DNA of 64,000 bases, from assembly GCA_009843735.1 (NCBI GenBank), contig VYCW01000041.1, forward strand, positions 456-64,455, read 5' to 3'. This document shows positions 34,413-44,446 of this stretch, in pieces. A program made the translations under genes and the position numbers. Below the pieces are notes generated by a model. That model did no database searches. It was not told the DNA's origin and saw only the letters and a program-made list of their open reading frames with translations. Position 1 is the stretch's first letter. Each line of letters begins with the position of its first letter. Origin of the DNA: Acidimicrobiaceae bacterium (lineage in GTDB: Bacteria > Actinomycetota > Acidimicrobiia > Acidimicrobiales > Aldehydirespiratoraceae).

Positions 34413-34734
34413 CGAGGTCGAGCTCTATGTCGTGGGTAATCGGGTGGCCTGGTGGCAGGTACTCCACGTCGAACATCACCGCGCAGCGGGGGCAGTAGAA
34501 CTCCACGATCCGGCACCAGTCGGGGTGGGGACTGAACCCGAACTCGGTGGGAGGATCGAACGGGATGTGGATCTCCCGCGGGTCCCGGTCGTAGACCAGG
34601 CAGCCCTCCTTGTAGTTGCGCTCCGCCGGACCGAGGTCGTGACCGCACCGGTTGCACACCCAGCGCCGGGAGGCCGTGTCGAGGTCGAGCGCCTCGGTTA
34701 TGCGCCGCCGCGCTGCGCCGGAGTCCGTGGCCAC
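34399..34734 (-). CDS. Small zinc-binding subunit, acetone carboxylase gamma-like
   Basis: 111 residues (about 13 kDa). Six cysteines, C27, C30, C45, C74, C81 and C84, include two CxxC knuckles (CNRCGH and CPRC) that suggest a zinc site, as in the gamma subunit of acetone carboxylase and the 15-kDa subunit of acetophenone carboxylase. It is the first gene of the operon. GTG 34734 follows GGGGGAGGA by about nine bases, an excellent ribosome binding site. Confident as a small Zn subunit of this complex type; the exact substrate is open. Confidence 0.85.
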   Translation of the reverse strand: MATDSGAARRRITEALDLDTASRRWVCNRCGHDLGPAERNYKEGCLVYDRDPREIHIPFDPPTEFGFSPHPDWCRIVEFYCPRCAVMFDVEYLPPGHPITHDIELDLDAVG

Positions 34735-34768
34735 GCAGCGATCCTCCCCCGCCGCCTCTAGTGACCGG

Positions 34769-34774
34769 ATTGTA
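34769..34774 (-). promoter_or_regulatory. -10 candidate for the carboxylase-like operon
   Basis: Read on the minus strand, TACAAT (within GGTATACAATCCGG) matches the -10 consensus and lies 34 bases before GTG 34734. The GTATAC palindrome overlaps it. No clear -35. Confidence 0.4.
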
Positions 34775-34889
34775 TACCGCTGCCTCTAGGTGGTCCTAGA
34801 ACGCCTCTTGCGGCCGTCGTTCGGCGAGGGCCACCCGAGGGCACGCAGCCGAGCGCGGCTCATGCGGCGTGCCCAGGGGGAGAGAAGGG

Positions 34890-34949
34890 GAGTTGAAGTC
34901 CCGTCCACTGCGACCGGAGAAGGCGAGTTGAAGTCCCGCCCGCTACGGA
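34890..34949. repeat. Imperfect 35-bp tandem repeat at the 3' end of the Cache-like gene
   Basis: GAGTTGAAGTCCCG begins at 34890 and again at 34925, a 35-bp period; about 25 bases match well. The second copy runs into the end of the Cache-like gene (stop 34943-34945 on the minus strand), so the copy downstream repeats a gene terminus. A GC-rich hairpin (arms CCCGTCCG and CGGGCGGG, loop TAG) overlaps the stop codon and could act as a terminator, although no T-run follows. Confidence 0.6.
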
Positions 34950-35458
34950 CGGGCCCAGGACGAGAAGATCAGACCGTCGCGAACGACCGCCCAGGTGGTG
35001 CGCGGACCGGTCGCATCCTCGAATTGGACCCAGCCCCCCGCCGACCCCACCGCGGCCATCGCTTCCTCCACGGTGCGGCCGTCCTCCACATGGCTGGGCG
35101 GCCCCAGCGGGGGACCGCCCACCAGATCGGGGGCGTTGCTGTGGGCGAGGATCACCCGGGCCTCCGGGTCGTAGATGACGACAAACCACTCGCCCCGCAC
35201 AGTGTCGGGGTTGCTGTAGCGGTCGACGGTCCGCTCCAGGCCATGGGTGTCGTGGTAGTGGACGGCCTCAGCGATCAGCCCCTGGTAGTGGCGGCGGTCG
35301 GCGTAGTCCGTCTCGCCGTAGGTGTAGGGGTCGGTGGGGTCGTCGTCCCCGGCAACCAACACCACAAGGTTCGTCACCGCCAACAGAGCAAGCACCGCCA
35401 GAGCCACAATGACAGCAGTCGACTTGCCCTTCGGGGGGTCGGTCGTTGGTGAGTTCAC
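34943..35458 (-). CDS. Membrane-anchored Cache-like sensor-domain protein
   Basis: 171 residues. One membrane segment at about residues 14-36 (AVIVALAVLALLAVTNLVVLVAG) precedes an extracytoplasmic domain whose pattern (EAVHYHDTHGLERTVDRYSNPDTVRGEWFVVIYDPEARVILAHS, positions about 63-106) resembles a single Cache ligand-binding domain. No kinase, cyclase or methyl-accepting domain follows, so it is a stand-alone sensor-like module. GTG 35458 is chosen because GGAGG lies eight bases upstream; an upstream in-frame GTG at 35497 lacks a site. No partner is evident nearby. Confidence 0.7.
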   Translation of the reverse strand: MNSPTTDPPKGKSTAVIVALAVLALLAVTNLVVLVAGDDDPTDPYTYGETDYADRRHYQGLIAEAVHYHDTHGLERTVDRYSNPDTVRGEWFVVIYDPEARVILAHSNAPDLVGGPPLGPPSHVEDGRTVEEAMAAVGSAGGWVQFEDATGPRTTWAVVRDGLIFSSWARP

Positions 35459-35567
35459 CGCTGGTACCTCCGTCGCTGGTCGGTGAATACACGACACTCA
35501 GGCATTGCCGTCTGTGCCGGCATGAGATCAATGTCCGGCCGCCCCGGCGCCCTTTCAACCGGCCGGA

Positions 35568-35581
35568 GTGACGATCGTCAC
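35568..35581. promoter_or_regulatory. Perfect 14-bp palindrome GTGACGATCGTCAC
   Basis: A self-complementary 14-mer in the 35459-35782 region, about 110 bases upstream of the Cache-like gene and about 200 upstream of the release-factor gene. It could be a dimer-binding operator. The rest of that region holds the DUF1761 remnant and otherwise nothing recognisable. Confidence 0.35.
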
Positions 35582-35629
35582 CGCAGAGCGCCGACCTCAG
35601 TACCGGAAGTCAAGCCGCGGCGACCGGGG

Positions 35630-35776
35630 CTATGTCCAGACGCTGAGCAGGATGCCGATCACGCTGTAAGAGATGAGCGGGTAGCCGCTGTTGATGGCGA
35701 ACAGCTTGAGGCTGCGGCCCTCGAACGCGTAGTTGATGGCATTGGAGGTGAAGATGAAGCCGACCGCAGCCACACT
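35630..35776 (-). pseudogene. 3' remnant of a DUF1761-type membrane protein gene
   Basis: The minus strand encodes about 48 residues (AVGFIFTSNAINYAFEGRSL then LFAINSGYPLISYSVIGILLSVW to a TAG) that match the C-terminal part of DUF1761 membrane proteins, which are normally about 130-140 residues. The N-terminal two thirds are missing: upstream of 35776 the sequence is the 5' end of the release-factor gene on the other strand. Most simply a truncated relic left by a rearrangement. Confidence 0.55.
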
Positions 35777-35782
35777 GGAGAC

Positions 35783-37390
<1,608 letters not shown>

Positions 37391-37434
37391 AGTCCGCCGA
37401 CGGAGGCCAGCTCGCAGGCGGATAGCGTCCGGTT

Positions 37435-38928
37435 GTGGCTGATCGGCCCAACATCCTGCTGATCGTCTCCGACGAGGAGCGCCGCAACGACTGGCTCGAG
37501 GGTGTGGTGGAGCTGCCGGCCCATGAGCGGCTGCGGGGCGACGGGCTGAGCTTCGACCGCTACTTCACCCACGCCTCGCCGTGCTCGCCGTCGAGGGCCA
37601 GCCTCTACACCGGCCGCTACCTGGCCGAGCACGGCGTGGTCGACAACGTCGCCTTCCCCACCCACACCGCCCTCGACCCCGCCATCCCCACCATCGGCAG
37701 CCTGCTGGCCGAGCGCGGCTACCGGTCGAGCTACCTGGGCAAGTGGCACCTCGGCCACGGCGAGACGCCCGACATGGAAGCCCACGGCTACCTCGACTGG
37801 GAGGGTAACGACGTCCACTTCATGGGCAGCGCCTACACCGGCCGCTACTTCGACCCGATCATCGTCGACCAAGCCATCGACTGGCTTCAGAACCGGGCTG
37901 GCGAGAACGCGAACGGTCAGCCGTGGTTCCTGACCGTGGCGCTGGTCAACCCGCACGACATCATGTGGTTCCCAGCCGACCACCCGAGCTACCAGGCCGA
38001 GCACCCCAAGTTCGCCCGGTTCTTCAACGCGGTGGTGGAGATGCGCCTCGGTGACCTGCCGGTGACCCCGCCGCCGGAGGACTACCCCCGGCTGTTCGAC
38101 CGGCTGCCCGACAACTTCGCCGACGACCTTCACACCAAGCCCGAGGTGCAGCGGGCCTGGCGCCACGTGCGCAACCGGGAGCACGTGGTCGGACGCATCG
38201 AGGCCGACGACCACGACACCTGGCTGCGGGGCCTCGACTACTACGCCTGGCTGCACATCGAGCTGGAGCGCAGCCTGAGCCGCCTGCTCGACGCCCTGGA
38301 CGCTCTCGGCCTCTACGACGACACGGTGATCGCCTACACGTCCGACCACGGCGACGCCTGCGGGTCCCACGGCCTGCGGGCCAAACTGCCCTGCGTGTAC
38401 GACGAGGTGATGGGGGTTCCACTGATCGTGAAGGGTCCGGGCGTGCCGGCCGGGGCCCGTACCGGGGCGCTGGCCACCCATGTGGATCTGGCGGCCACCA
38501 TCGCCGCGCTGGGCGGCGTCGACCCCGCCGACACGCCCACCCTGTCGGGCCGGGATCTGACCCCGGTGCTGGCCGACCCGGACGCGTCGGTGCGCGACTA
38601 CGTGCTGTTCTCACAGGACTCGGCCCAGTCCGACCTGATCCGCAACACCCGCTACGCGGTGCGCGGCTTCTACGACGGCGAGACCAAGTACGCCCGCTAC
38701 TACGGCGTGGGCGGCGGCATCCAGCGCGACGGAACCGCCGACACCGACGGCAAGCTCTTCGATGTGGACGCCGACTTCGACGACCAGGACCACGAGTGGT
38801 ACGAGACCGCCGAGGACCCCCATGAGCTGGTCAACCTGGCCAACGACCGGGGCCGGCGCAACGAGCTGCGCGAGCTGTTCCGCCGTCTGCTGGACTATGA
38901 GGCCGAGGAGCTGACGCTGACGCCATGA
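37435..38928 (+). CDS. Sulfatase (type I, formylglycine-dependent)
   Basis: 497 residues. N-terminal PNILLIVSDEERRNDW gives metal-ligand acids; the modification motif C-S-P-S-R is at 50-54 (Cys50 becomes formylglycine). AYTSDHGDACGSHG contains the later D-H metal ligands, and LGKWHLGH carries the conserved Lys/His. No signal peptide is seen, so a cytoplasmic sulfatase or phosphonate-type hydrolase is likely. The substrate (organic sulfate ester) is unknown. An ATGA overlap couples it to the P450 gene. A formylglycine-generating enzyme is not in this window. Confidence 0.9.
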   Translation: MADRPNILLIVSDEERRNDWLEGVVELPAHERLRGDGLSFDRYFTHASPCSPSRASLYTGRYLAEHGVVDNVAFPTHTALDPAIPTIGSLLAERGYRSSYLGKWHLGHGETPDMEAHGYLDWEGNDVHFMGSAYTGRYFDPIIVDQAIDWLQNRAGENANGQPWFLTVALVNPHDIMWFPADHPSYQAEHPKFARFFNAVVEMRLGDLPVTPPPEDYPRLFDRLPDNFADDLHTKPEVQRAWRHVRNREHVVGRIEADDHDTWLRGLDYYAWLHIELERSLSRLLDALDALGLYDDTVIAYTSDHGDACGSHGLRAKLPCVYDEVMGVPLIVKGPGVPAGARTGALATHVDLAATIAALGGVDPADTPTLSGRDLTPVLADPDASVRDYVLFSQDSAQSDLIRNTRYAVRGFYDGETKYARYYGVGGGIQRDGTADTDGKLFDVDADFDDQDHEWYETAEDPHELVNLANDRGRRNELRELFRRLLDYEAEELTLTP

Positions 38929-40220
38929 CCTACACCATCCCTTCTACCGATCCCTCGACCAACCGGAGCGCCGACTCCGGCGCTGATCCGCACGAGGAAC
39001 CCAAGCCCCGGGCGCCGGTGGCCGACTGGACCACCGACTTCGACCATGTCGACCCCGGTTACGCGGCCCGGGCCCCCGAGATCTGGGACGAGCTTCGCGA
39101 AGAGTGCCCGGTGGCCCACAGCGACCGTTACGGCGGGACCTGGCTGCCGGTGCGCCACGAAGACGTCTGCGCCATCGCCAAAGACACCGACACCTTCAGC
39201 TCCAACGGCGTGGTGGTGCACGACGGCCGGCCCGACATCCCTCCCCCGGTGGGGTTCGCCCCGCCGATCACCAGCGACCCGCCGTTCCACCGGATCGCCC
39301 GGGAGTTCCTGCTGCCGGCCTTCGCCCCCAAGCCCATAGAGGCCAAGCGCGAGTCCACCCGCGAGACCTGCCGGGAGCTGCTTGACGACCTGTTGGCCGA
39401 CATGGAGGCGGGCCGCACCGACATCGTGGACGCCGCTCTGGGCTACACCCAGCACATACCCGTGCGGGTGATCGCCGACATGCTGGGCGTGCCCCGCTCC
39501 GACGGTGACCAGTTCCGGGTGTTCATCCACCGGATCATGGAACAGCCCGGAACCGAGCTGAAGGTCGAGTACGAGGACTCCATCGACTTCTACCTCGACA
39601 CGCTGATCGCGGACCGGGCTGAGCGGCCCCAGGACGACCTGATCAGCCACATGACCCACGCCACCATCGAGGGCCACCGCTTGGAGCACGAGCACGTTCG
39701 GGGCACCTGCGCGCTGCTGATCGTCGCCGGGGTGGACACCACCTGGTCGGCGATCGGCGCCTCGCTGTGGCACATGGCCCAGCACCCCGAGGACCGCCGC
39801 CGCTGGGTCGAGGATCCCGAGGTGCGGCCCTTCGCGGTGGAGGAGTTTCTGCGCTTCTACGCGCCGGTGACCATGGCCCGGCTGTTGGCCAAGGACGCCG
39901 AGTTCGCGGGCCAGTCGATGCGGGCCAACGACTGGGTGCTGCTGCCGTTCCCGGCCGCTAACCGCGACCCCGAGGCCTTCGAGGACGCCGGCACGTTCGT
40001 GATCGACCGCATGCGCAACCGCCATGTCGCCTTCGGACTGGGCATCCACCGCTGCCTGGGGTCGAACCTGGCCCGCATGGAGCTGACCGTGGCATTGGAG
40101 GAGTGGATGGCCCGGGTCCCGGACTTCGAGTTGGCTGACCCGACCGGCGTGAGGTGGTCGACCGGCCAGATACGCGGCCCCCGGGAACTGCCGGTGCGGA
40201 TCCTCAACGGCACGACCTGA
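38925..40220 (+). CDS. Cytochrome P450
   Basis: 431 residues, soluble bacterial type. I-helix AGVDTTWSAIG (oxygen activation Thr pair), ExxR in EEFLRF, and heme-binding FGLGIHRCLGSNLARMEL with Cys377. Closest in style to actinobacterial CYP families that hydroxylate terpenes, steroids or fatty acids, but substrate cannot be assigned. Electrons could come from the small ferredoxin at 19118. Start overlaps the sulfatase stop, so oxidation and desulfation may be consecutive steps on one compound (inference). Confidence 0.93.
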   Translation: MTYTIPSTDPSTNRSADSGADPHEEPKPRAPVADWTTDFDHVDPGYAARAPEIWDELREECPVAHSDRYGGTWLPVRHEDVCAIAKDTDTFSSNGVVVHDGRPDIPPPVGFAPPITSDPPFHRIAREFLLPAFAPKPIEAKRESTRETCRELLDDLLADMEAGRTDIVDAALGYTQHIPVRVIADMLGVPRSDGDQFRVFIHRIMEQPGTELKVEYEDSIDFYLDTLIADRAERPQDDLISHMTHATIEGHRLEHEHVRGTCALLIVAGVDTTWSAIGASLWHMAQHPEDRRRWVEDPEVRPFAVEEFLRFYAPVTMARLLAKDAEFAGQSMRANDWVLLPFPAANRDPEAFEDAGTFVIDRMRNRHVAFGLGIHRCLGSNLARMELTVALEEWMARVPDFELADPTGVRWSTGQIRGPRELPVRILNGTT

Positions 40221-40233
40221 CTCCGTAGCGCCC

Positions 40234-41265
40234 GTGAGAATTCACAAGTTCCAGAGTGTCGACGCGTTCGTAGCGCTGGACCTGGCCGGGGCCGAGGCCG
40301 CGTCGGGGCCGGTGCGCTGGGCCCGCAAGATCCTCCAGGGCGGGGCCAAGGACCTGGCCCGCTCCCAGACCTACACCTACGCCGCGCTGCAGATGCGCCG
40401 CAGCGGCGCTTCCGCGGGCATCAACGCCGAGGCGCCGGGACGGTCCGAGGCTGTCGCCGCGTTCGTGGCCGAGTCCGCGGCCCTCGTGGCTGAGGGCACC
40501 TACCTTCCCGACGCAGCCAAGGGCGTGAGCGACCAGGATCTGACTCCGCTGCGCGACGGCGATCCCCGCAACGCCGACCGCCTGGACGCCGTCGGGGCGC
40601 AATGCGACGGACTCTCGGCAGCCGCCGCGGCCGACGCCGCAGCGGGCCTCGACGGACGCACTGCGGTCATCGAGGGGTTCTCGGCGAGCGGCCCTGCGCT
40701 GGCGAAAGCGGTGGTGCAGCGAGGCGGCCGCATCGTGGGCTTGGCCACCGCCGAGGGATCGCTGGCTTCCATCGACGGCTTCGACCCGGCGGCTCTGGTC
40801 GACGCCTGGGCCGAGCACGGCGACAAGGCGCTGGGCGCGCTGGCCGGCAGCGACGACGGGTTGGGCAAGCCGGGAGCGCTGTGGGGCATCGGGGCCGACA
40901 TCGTGTTCGCTGGCTCGAAGATGGGGATCGTCAACCACGGCGTGGCCGAGGGTCTCGGCTGCCAGGCCCTGGTGCCCAGCGGGCGGCTGGCGTTCACGTC
41001 CAAGGCGCTGGCGGTGTGCCGGCGGGGCGACGTGACCGCGGTGCCCGACTTCGTGGCCCTGGCCGGATCATCCATCGCCGCTTGGAGCAGCCCCGGCACT
41101 AGTGACGACGAGGTCCATGCCGAGATCACCGGCGCCGTCGCCGCTCTGATGGCCGACGCCCTCACCTCCGACGATGGCCCCTTCCTGGGCGCCTGCTACG
41201 CCGCGGAGGCGTTCCTGTCGACGTGGCAGGACGAGCTGCCCTTCGGCCGCCCCCTCGCCTCCTGA
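40234..41265 (+). CDS. Glutamate/leucine dehydrogenase-like Rossmann protein
   Basis: 343 residues. The layout recalls Glu/Leu/Phe/Val dehydrogenases: an N-terminal part with SQTYTYAALQMRRSGASAGI, where the family normally has M-T-x-K-x-A...GGAKGGI, then a nucleotide-binding segment LDGRTAVIEGFSASGPALAKAVVQRGGRIVGLA (about 140-172). The lysines expected in the first motif are absent, so amino-acid dehydrogenase activity is doubtful. It follows the P450 by 13 bases and probably belongs to the same transcript. Function unknown. Confidence 0.5.
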   Translation: MRIHKFQSVDAFVALDLAGAEAASGPVRWARKILQGGAKDLARSQTYTYAALQMRRSGASAGINAEAPGRSEAVAAFVAESAALVAEGTYLPDAAKGVSDQDLTPLRDGDPRNADRLDAVGAQCDGLSAAAAADAAAGLDGRTAVIEGFSASGPALAKAVVQRGGRIVGLATAEGSLASIDGFDPAALVDAWAEHGDKALGALAGSDDGLGKPGALWGIGADIVFAGSKMGIVNHGVAEGLGCQALVPSGRLAFTSKALAVCRRGDVTAVPDFVALAGSSIAAWSSPGTSDDEVHAEITGAVAALMADALTSDDGPFLGACYAAEAFLSTWQDELPFGRPLAS

Positions 41266-41336
41266 GAACCCGGCGCTCGACCGCAACCATCCGCTCAAGA
41301 CTCAAGAGGTCGAGCCCCTAGCGATATCTTGAAGTC

Positions 41337-42914
41337 GTGGCGCTGACGTGGCGGCCGGTGAGGCGCTCGTGGTTCATGGCGGTGCCACCGCTCATCGTCG
41401 CTCTGCCGTTCTCGGGATTCTCGCTGCAGTACGACGAGGTGAAGCTCTTCGTCAGCACCGCCAACAGCATCCGGGGCAATCCCCTGCGGGCCGCAGAGCA
41501 TTCGCTCCGGGACATCGACCGATTCCTCGACCTTGGAACGTTCCGCCCCTTGGGGCGCTTCCTGGAGAACGGCGTTTACTCGGCGATGTTCGAGACGTCG
41601 GAGGCCACGGGCCTGGCGCCCCATGCGCTGCAAGGCGTGATCCGGCTGGTGATGGTGGCTGCGTTGGCACACGCCGCCGTCCGGGTGGTGGCAGCGCTGA
41701 TGCGTTCGGCCGGTGTCCGATCCGACCACCCCGCCCTGCTCGTCTATCCGATGGTTCTGGCCATCACTCTCGTGGCCAACGGCAGCGTGAGCCCGCTGGT
41801 GCTGTTCCCGTTGCTGTTCACCGGCTCGGCTGTGTTCGTGCTCGCGGTGGTGCTGGTAGTTGCCCGAGACCGGGATATGCAACCCCGGCGTCTCCACCGG
41901 TACGAGCCCGGCGTCATGGCGCTTCTCGGTGCAGCGGCCGCGATGACCTACGACCTCGTGTACGTGGCCCCGATCCTTGCGGCCGTCTTCATCGTGTCAC
42001 GGGCCACCGCGGCGCGGATGACGGTCTCGGAGATGCTCCGCCTCGCCGCGGCTAGGCGCTGGATGTACCTCAGCCTCGGATTCCTGGTGGTGTTCGTGCC
42101 CGCCCGCATCGTGATCGCCGTCCGTTGCAGCCAGGCAGCCTGCTACGAGGCGACCAACGTCAGCCTGTCCGTCGACGCTCTCGAGTTGGTGCCCGGTCGG
42201 CTGCTCACCGGGGCGCCGCCGGCCGGTTGGCATCACAACTCGGACCTGGGCCAGGCCAGCATGCAGTTCGATCTGGTCGCCCTGGCGGCCAACGCCCTGA
42301 TGGCCCTCCTGCTGCTGGCCGCGGTGGCCTGGATTGCCTTGGTCGCCGGCAGGACCGCCCAATGGCCCGACCACGACGAGGCGTCCGATGGCGGCCCGCC
42401 CCGCTGGGGGCGCCTCGGCATGGCGCTGCTGATGGTCGGCGCAGCCGCCGCGGTGCTGGCCGCGATCCTGATCAGCCTGGCGAGATTCAACCAGCAGCGG
42501 GGCCTCAGCGTGGGTCAGCCTTGGCGCGACACCGTTCTCGTGCAGTTTGGCTGGTCGCTGCTGATCTTCGCGGGCGCGGTGCTGGTTGTTCGCTGGTTCC
42601 GGTCCCGCGGAGCCCGACGGACTGCATTTGAGGCAATCGTCGCCCTCCTGGGCACGTGCCTCGTCGTGACCCTCTTCTTCAACTGGCGGCTGGCCACCGT
42701 CGAGGGACGCACCCCGCGCTCGACAGTCACCAAACAGATGCTCATCGCCGCTACCAGCAACGACGCCACCGATCAGGGCAACACCTACCGCTGCGAGTTG
42801 ATCGAGACCTTCGAGGAGTTGGCCTTCTCGATGGAGGGGCTACTGGATGAGATGATGCTCGACCGCTACGGCATGGCGTTCTGCGATCCCGAACGGACGC
42901 CGGGCCGCGAATGA
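41337..42914 (+). CDS. Polytopic membrane protein of unknown function
   Basis: 525 residues with roughly nine or ten hydrophobic segments (for example about 13-27, 100-122, 137-160, 163-178, 200-222, 238-260, 320-345, 362-385, 400-420, 432-450), and a hydrophilic C-terminal tail of about 70 residues with two cysteines (RCELIE, FCDPER). An early acidic motif (LQYDEVKLF, about 31-39) recalls GT-C glycosyltransferase-type proteins, where a loop Asp is catalytic, but this is weak. GTG 41337. It precedes the tRNA gene and does not obviously belong to a pathway. Confidence 0.6.
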   Translation: MALTWRPVRRSWFMAVPPLIVALPFSGFSLQYDEVKLFVSTANSIRGNPLRAAEHSLRDIDRFLDLGTFRPLGRFLENGVYSAMFETSEATGLAPHALQGVIRLVMVAALAHAAVRVVAALMRSAGVRSDHPALLVYPMVLAITLVANGSVSPLVLFPLLFTGSAVFVLAVVLVVARDRDMQPRRLHRYEPGVMALLGAAAAMTYDLVYVAPILAAVFIVSRATAARMTVSEMLRLAAARRWMYLSLGFLVVFVPARIVIAVRCSQAACYEATNVSLSVDALELVPGRLLTGAPPAGWHHNSDLGQASMQFDLVALAANALMALLLLAAVAWIALVAGRTAQWPDHDEASDGGPPRWGRLGMALLMVGAAAAVLAAILISLARFNQQRGLSVGQPWRDTVLVQFGWSLLIFAGAVLVVRWFRSRGARRTAFEAIVALLGTCLVVTLFFNWRLATVEGRTPRSTVTKQMLIAATSNDATDQGNTYRCELIETFEELAFSMEGLLDEMMLDRYGMAFCDPERTPGRE

Positions 42915-42958
42915 GCCCCCTAGTCTCGGATAGCCTCCTCGGCATCCAATACCAGCCC

Positions 42959-43032
42959 GGGGCTGTAGCTCAGTTGGCTAGAGCACCTGCTTTGCAAGCA
43001 GGGGGTCGTCGGTTCGAGTCCGATCAGCTCCA
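42959..43032 (+). tRNA. tRNA-Ala, anticodon TGC
   Basis: A 74-base cloverleaf can be folded in full: acceptor stem 7 bp (one G-T pair), D-arm GCTC...GAGC, anticodon stem CCTGC/GCAGG with loop TTTGCAA (anticodon TGC), five-base variable loop, and T-arm GTCGG-TTCGAGT-CCGAT. Discriminator base is A; the CCA end is not encoded (ACT follows). A normal elongator tRNA that reads GCN alanine codons. Confidence 0.97.
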
Positions 43033-43084
43033 CTCGCCGAGGCCGCACGGCAAGGGGTTGCCGCAACCATGAAGGCGTGATCCA

Positions 43085-43930
43085 GTGACTCGAATCGGTC
43101 TGGCTCAGATCCTCAGCCGCCCCGGGACGACCGAGGCCAACCGGAAGGCCAGCGTCGATGCGGCCGCCTCCCTGTTCGAGCAGGGAGCGGACATCGTCCT
43201 GCTTCCCGAGATGGCGGTGCCGTGGTACAGCACCGACCGTGACGCGCTCGCGCCGCTGGCCGAAGCCCTCGACGGCCCGACTGTCACCGACTGGCAGGCC
43301 GAGGCCGCCCGCCACGGCGGGCTCGTCGTCGGGGGTCTCTGCGAACGATCGGGCGATGACGTCTACAACACCGCGGTCGCCGTCGGCCCCGACGGCGTGA
43401 TCGCCCACTACCGGAAGCTGCACCTCTTCGACGTCGAGAAGCACTGCTTCGCGCCGGGCGATGTCGGGTTGAGCGTCACTGAGACGGCCTGGGGAACCAT
43501 CGGGCTGTGCATCTGCTACGACCTGCGCTTCGTGGAGGTCGTGCGGGTGCTGGCGCTGCGTGGTGCCGATCTGATCTGCGTCCCCACCGCCTGGGTGCGC
43601 GGCTTCGACCGGCGCCAGTACGCCGAGGGCGAGCTGATCCCCCACGCCGAGGGCGCGCTGGTTCAGGCCAACCTCAGCCAGGTGTTCATCGCTTGCGCGT
43701 CCCAGGTCGGAGCCGGTGACGGTGTGGAATGCCTGGGTTCCTCGGTCATGGCCGACCCCTACGGCGGCGTGGCCGCCGGTCCGCTGTCAACCGTCCGCGA
43801 GCAACTCGAGGTCACCGACATCGACCTGTCCGAAGCCAGGCGGGCCCAAGCACGCAGCGAGCTCATCAAGCCGCGCTCCGACCGCCGCACCGACGTCTAC
43901 GGCGTCTGGCACGAGGGCGAGCCGCTCTAG
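43085..43930 (+). CDS. Carbon-nitrogen hydrolase (nitrilase superfamily amidase)
   Basis: 281 residues with the full catalytic triad: Glu42 (LLPEMAVPWYS), Lys111 (YRKLHLFD) and Cys144 (LCICYDLRF). Such enzymes cleave amide or nitrile C-N bonds in the cytoplasm; sequence style is near aliphatic amidase/N-carbamoylase-like members, but the substrate is not evident. GTG 43085 starts the conserved region. It stands alone downstream of the tRNA and converges with the minus-strand operon at 43952. Confidence 0.9.
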   Translation: MTRIGLAQILSRPGTTEANRKASVDAAASLFEQGADIVLLPEMAVPWYSTDRDALAPLAEALDGPTVTDWQAEAARHGGLVVGGLCERSGDDVYNTAVAVGPDGVIAHYRKLHLFDVEKHCFAPGDVGLSVTETAWGTIGLCICYDLRFVEVVRVLALRGADLICVPTAWVRGFDRRQYAEGELIPHAEGALVQANLSQVFIACASQVGAGDGVECLGSSVMADPYGGVAAGPLSTVREQLEVTDIDLSEARRAQARSELIKPRSDRRTDVYGVWHEGEPL

Positions 43931-43951
43931 AGGCCAAGCGGGTGTTCGCCG

Positions 43952-44425
43952 TCAGGCGATGCTCAAGCCTGACAGAACGCGGTTGAATTCGGGCACCAGC
44001 ACCCCACGGCGGGAGTGCGACCCGATCACTACGTAGAGGCAGAACGCCCGCGCGCCCACATGGAAAAAATGTTGCAGGCCGGCATGACCCGGTACAGCCA
44101 CGTTCAGCTGGTCCGAGCCGAAGTCGTCGGGGGTGAGGCGGCCCGGCACGCCCTCCGCCGCGAAGAGCATGGTCCCGACCGAGGCTGCACCGAACTCGAC
44201 CAGCGCGGCGAAGATCCCGTTGCGGCCCATGGTCTCGACCGCTCCAGCTCCGTAGTCGTCCCGCTCGGCGGGCAGTGAGAAGTTGGCCGCGTGCAGCACC
44301 ACCAGCGGCGCGGGCAACGGGTCCACGGTCTCGTCCAGCGTCGAAGGGTCCGGCTGGGTGGACAGCTCAGCCTCCCAGCCCGCCGGAACATCGATGCTCA
44401 CCCCGTGAGCGGCCAGTGTGGTCAT
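43952..44425 (-). CDS. Conserved-looking hypothetical protein at the end of the Mau-like operon
   Basis: 157 residues, no signal peptide or membrane segment, not recognised. It begins with MTTLAAHGVSIDVPAGWEAEL, a start common in small proteins of unknown function in actinomycetes, and has a repeated hydrophobic pattern consistent with a compact beta-rich domain. ATG 44425 lies 21 bases downstream of the membrane-protein stop, so it probably belongs to the same transcript as the MauE/MauD-like genes. No catalytic motif is visible. Confidence 0.6.
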   Translation of the reverse strand: MTTLAAHGVSIDVPAGWEAELSTQPDPSTLDETVDPLPAPLVVLHAANFSLPAERDDYGAGAVETMGRNGIFAALVEFGAASVGTMLFAAEGVPGRLTPDDFGSDQLNVAVPGHAGLQHFFHVGARAFCLYVVIGSHSRRGVLVPEFNRVLSGLSIA

Positions 44426-44446
44426 GTCAGGTCACCGATCGTCCGG

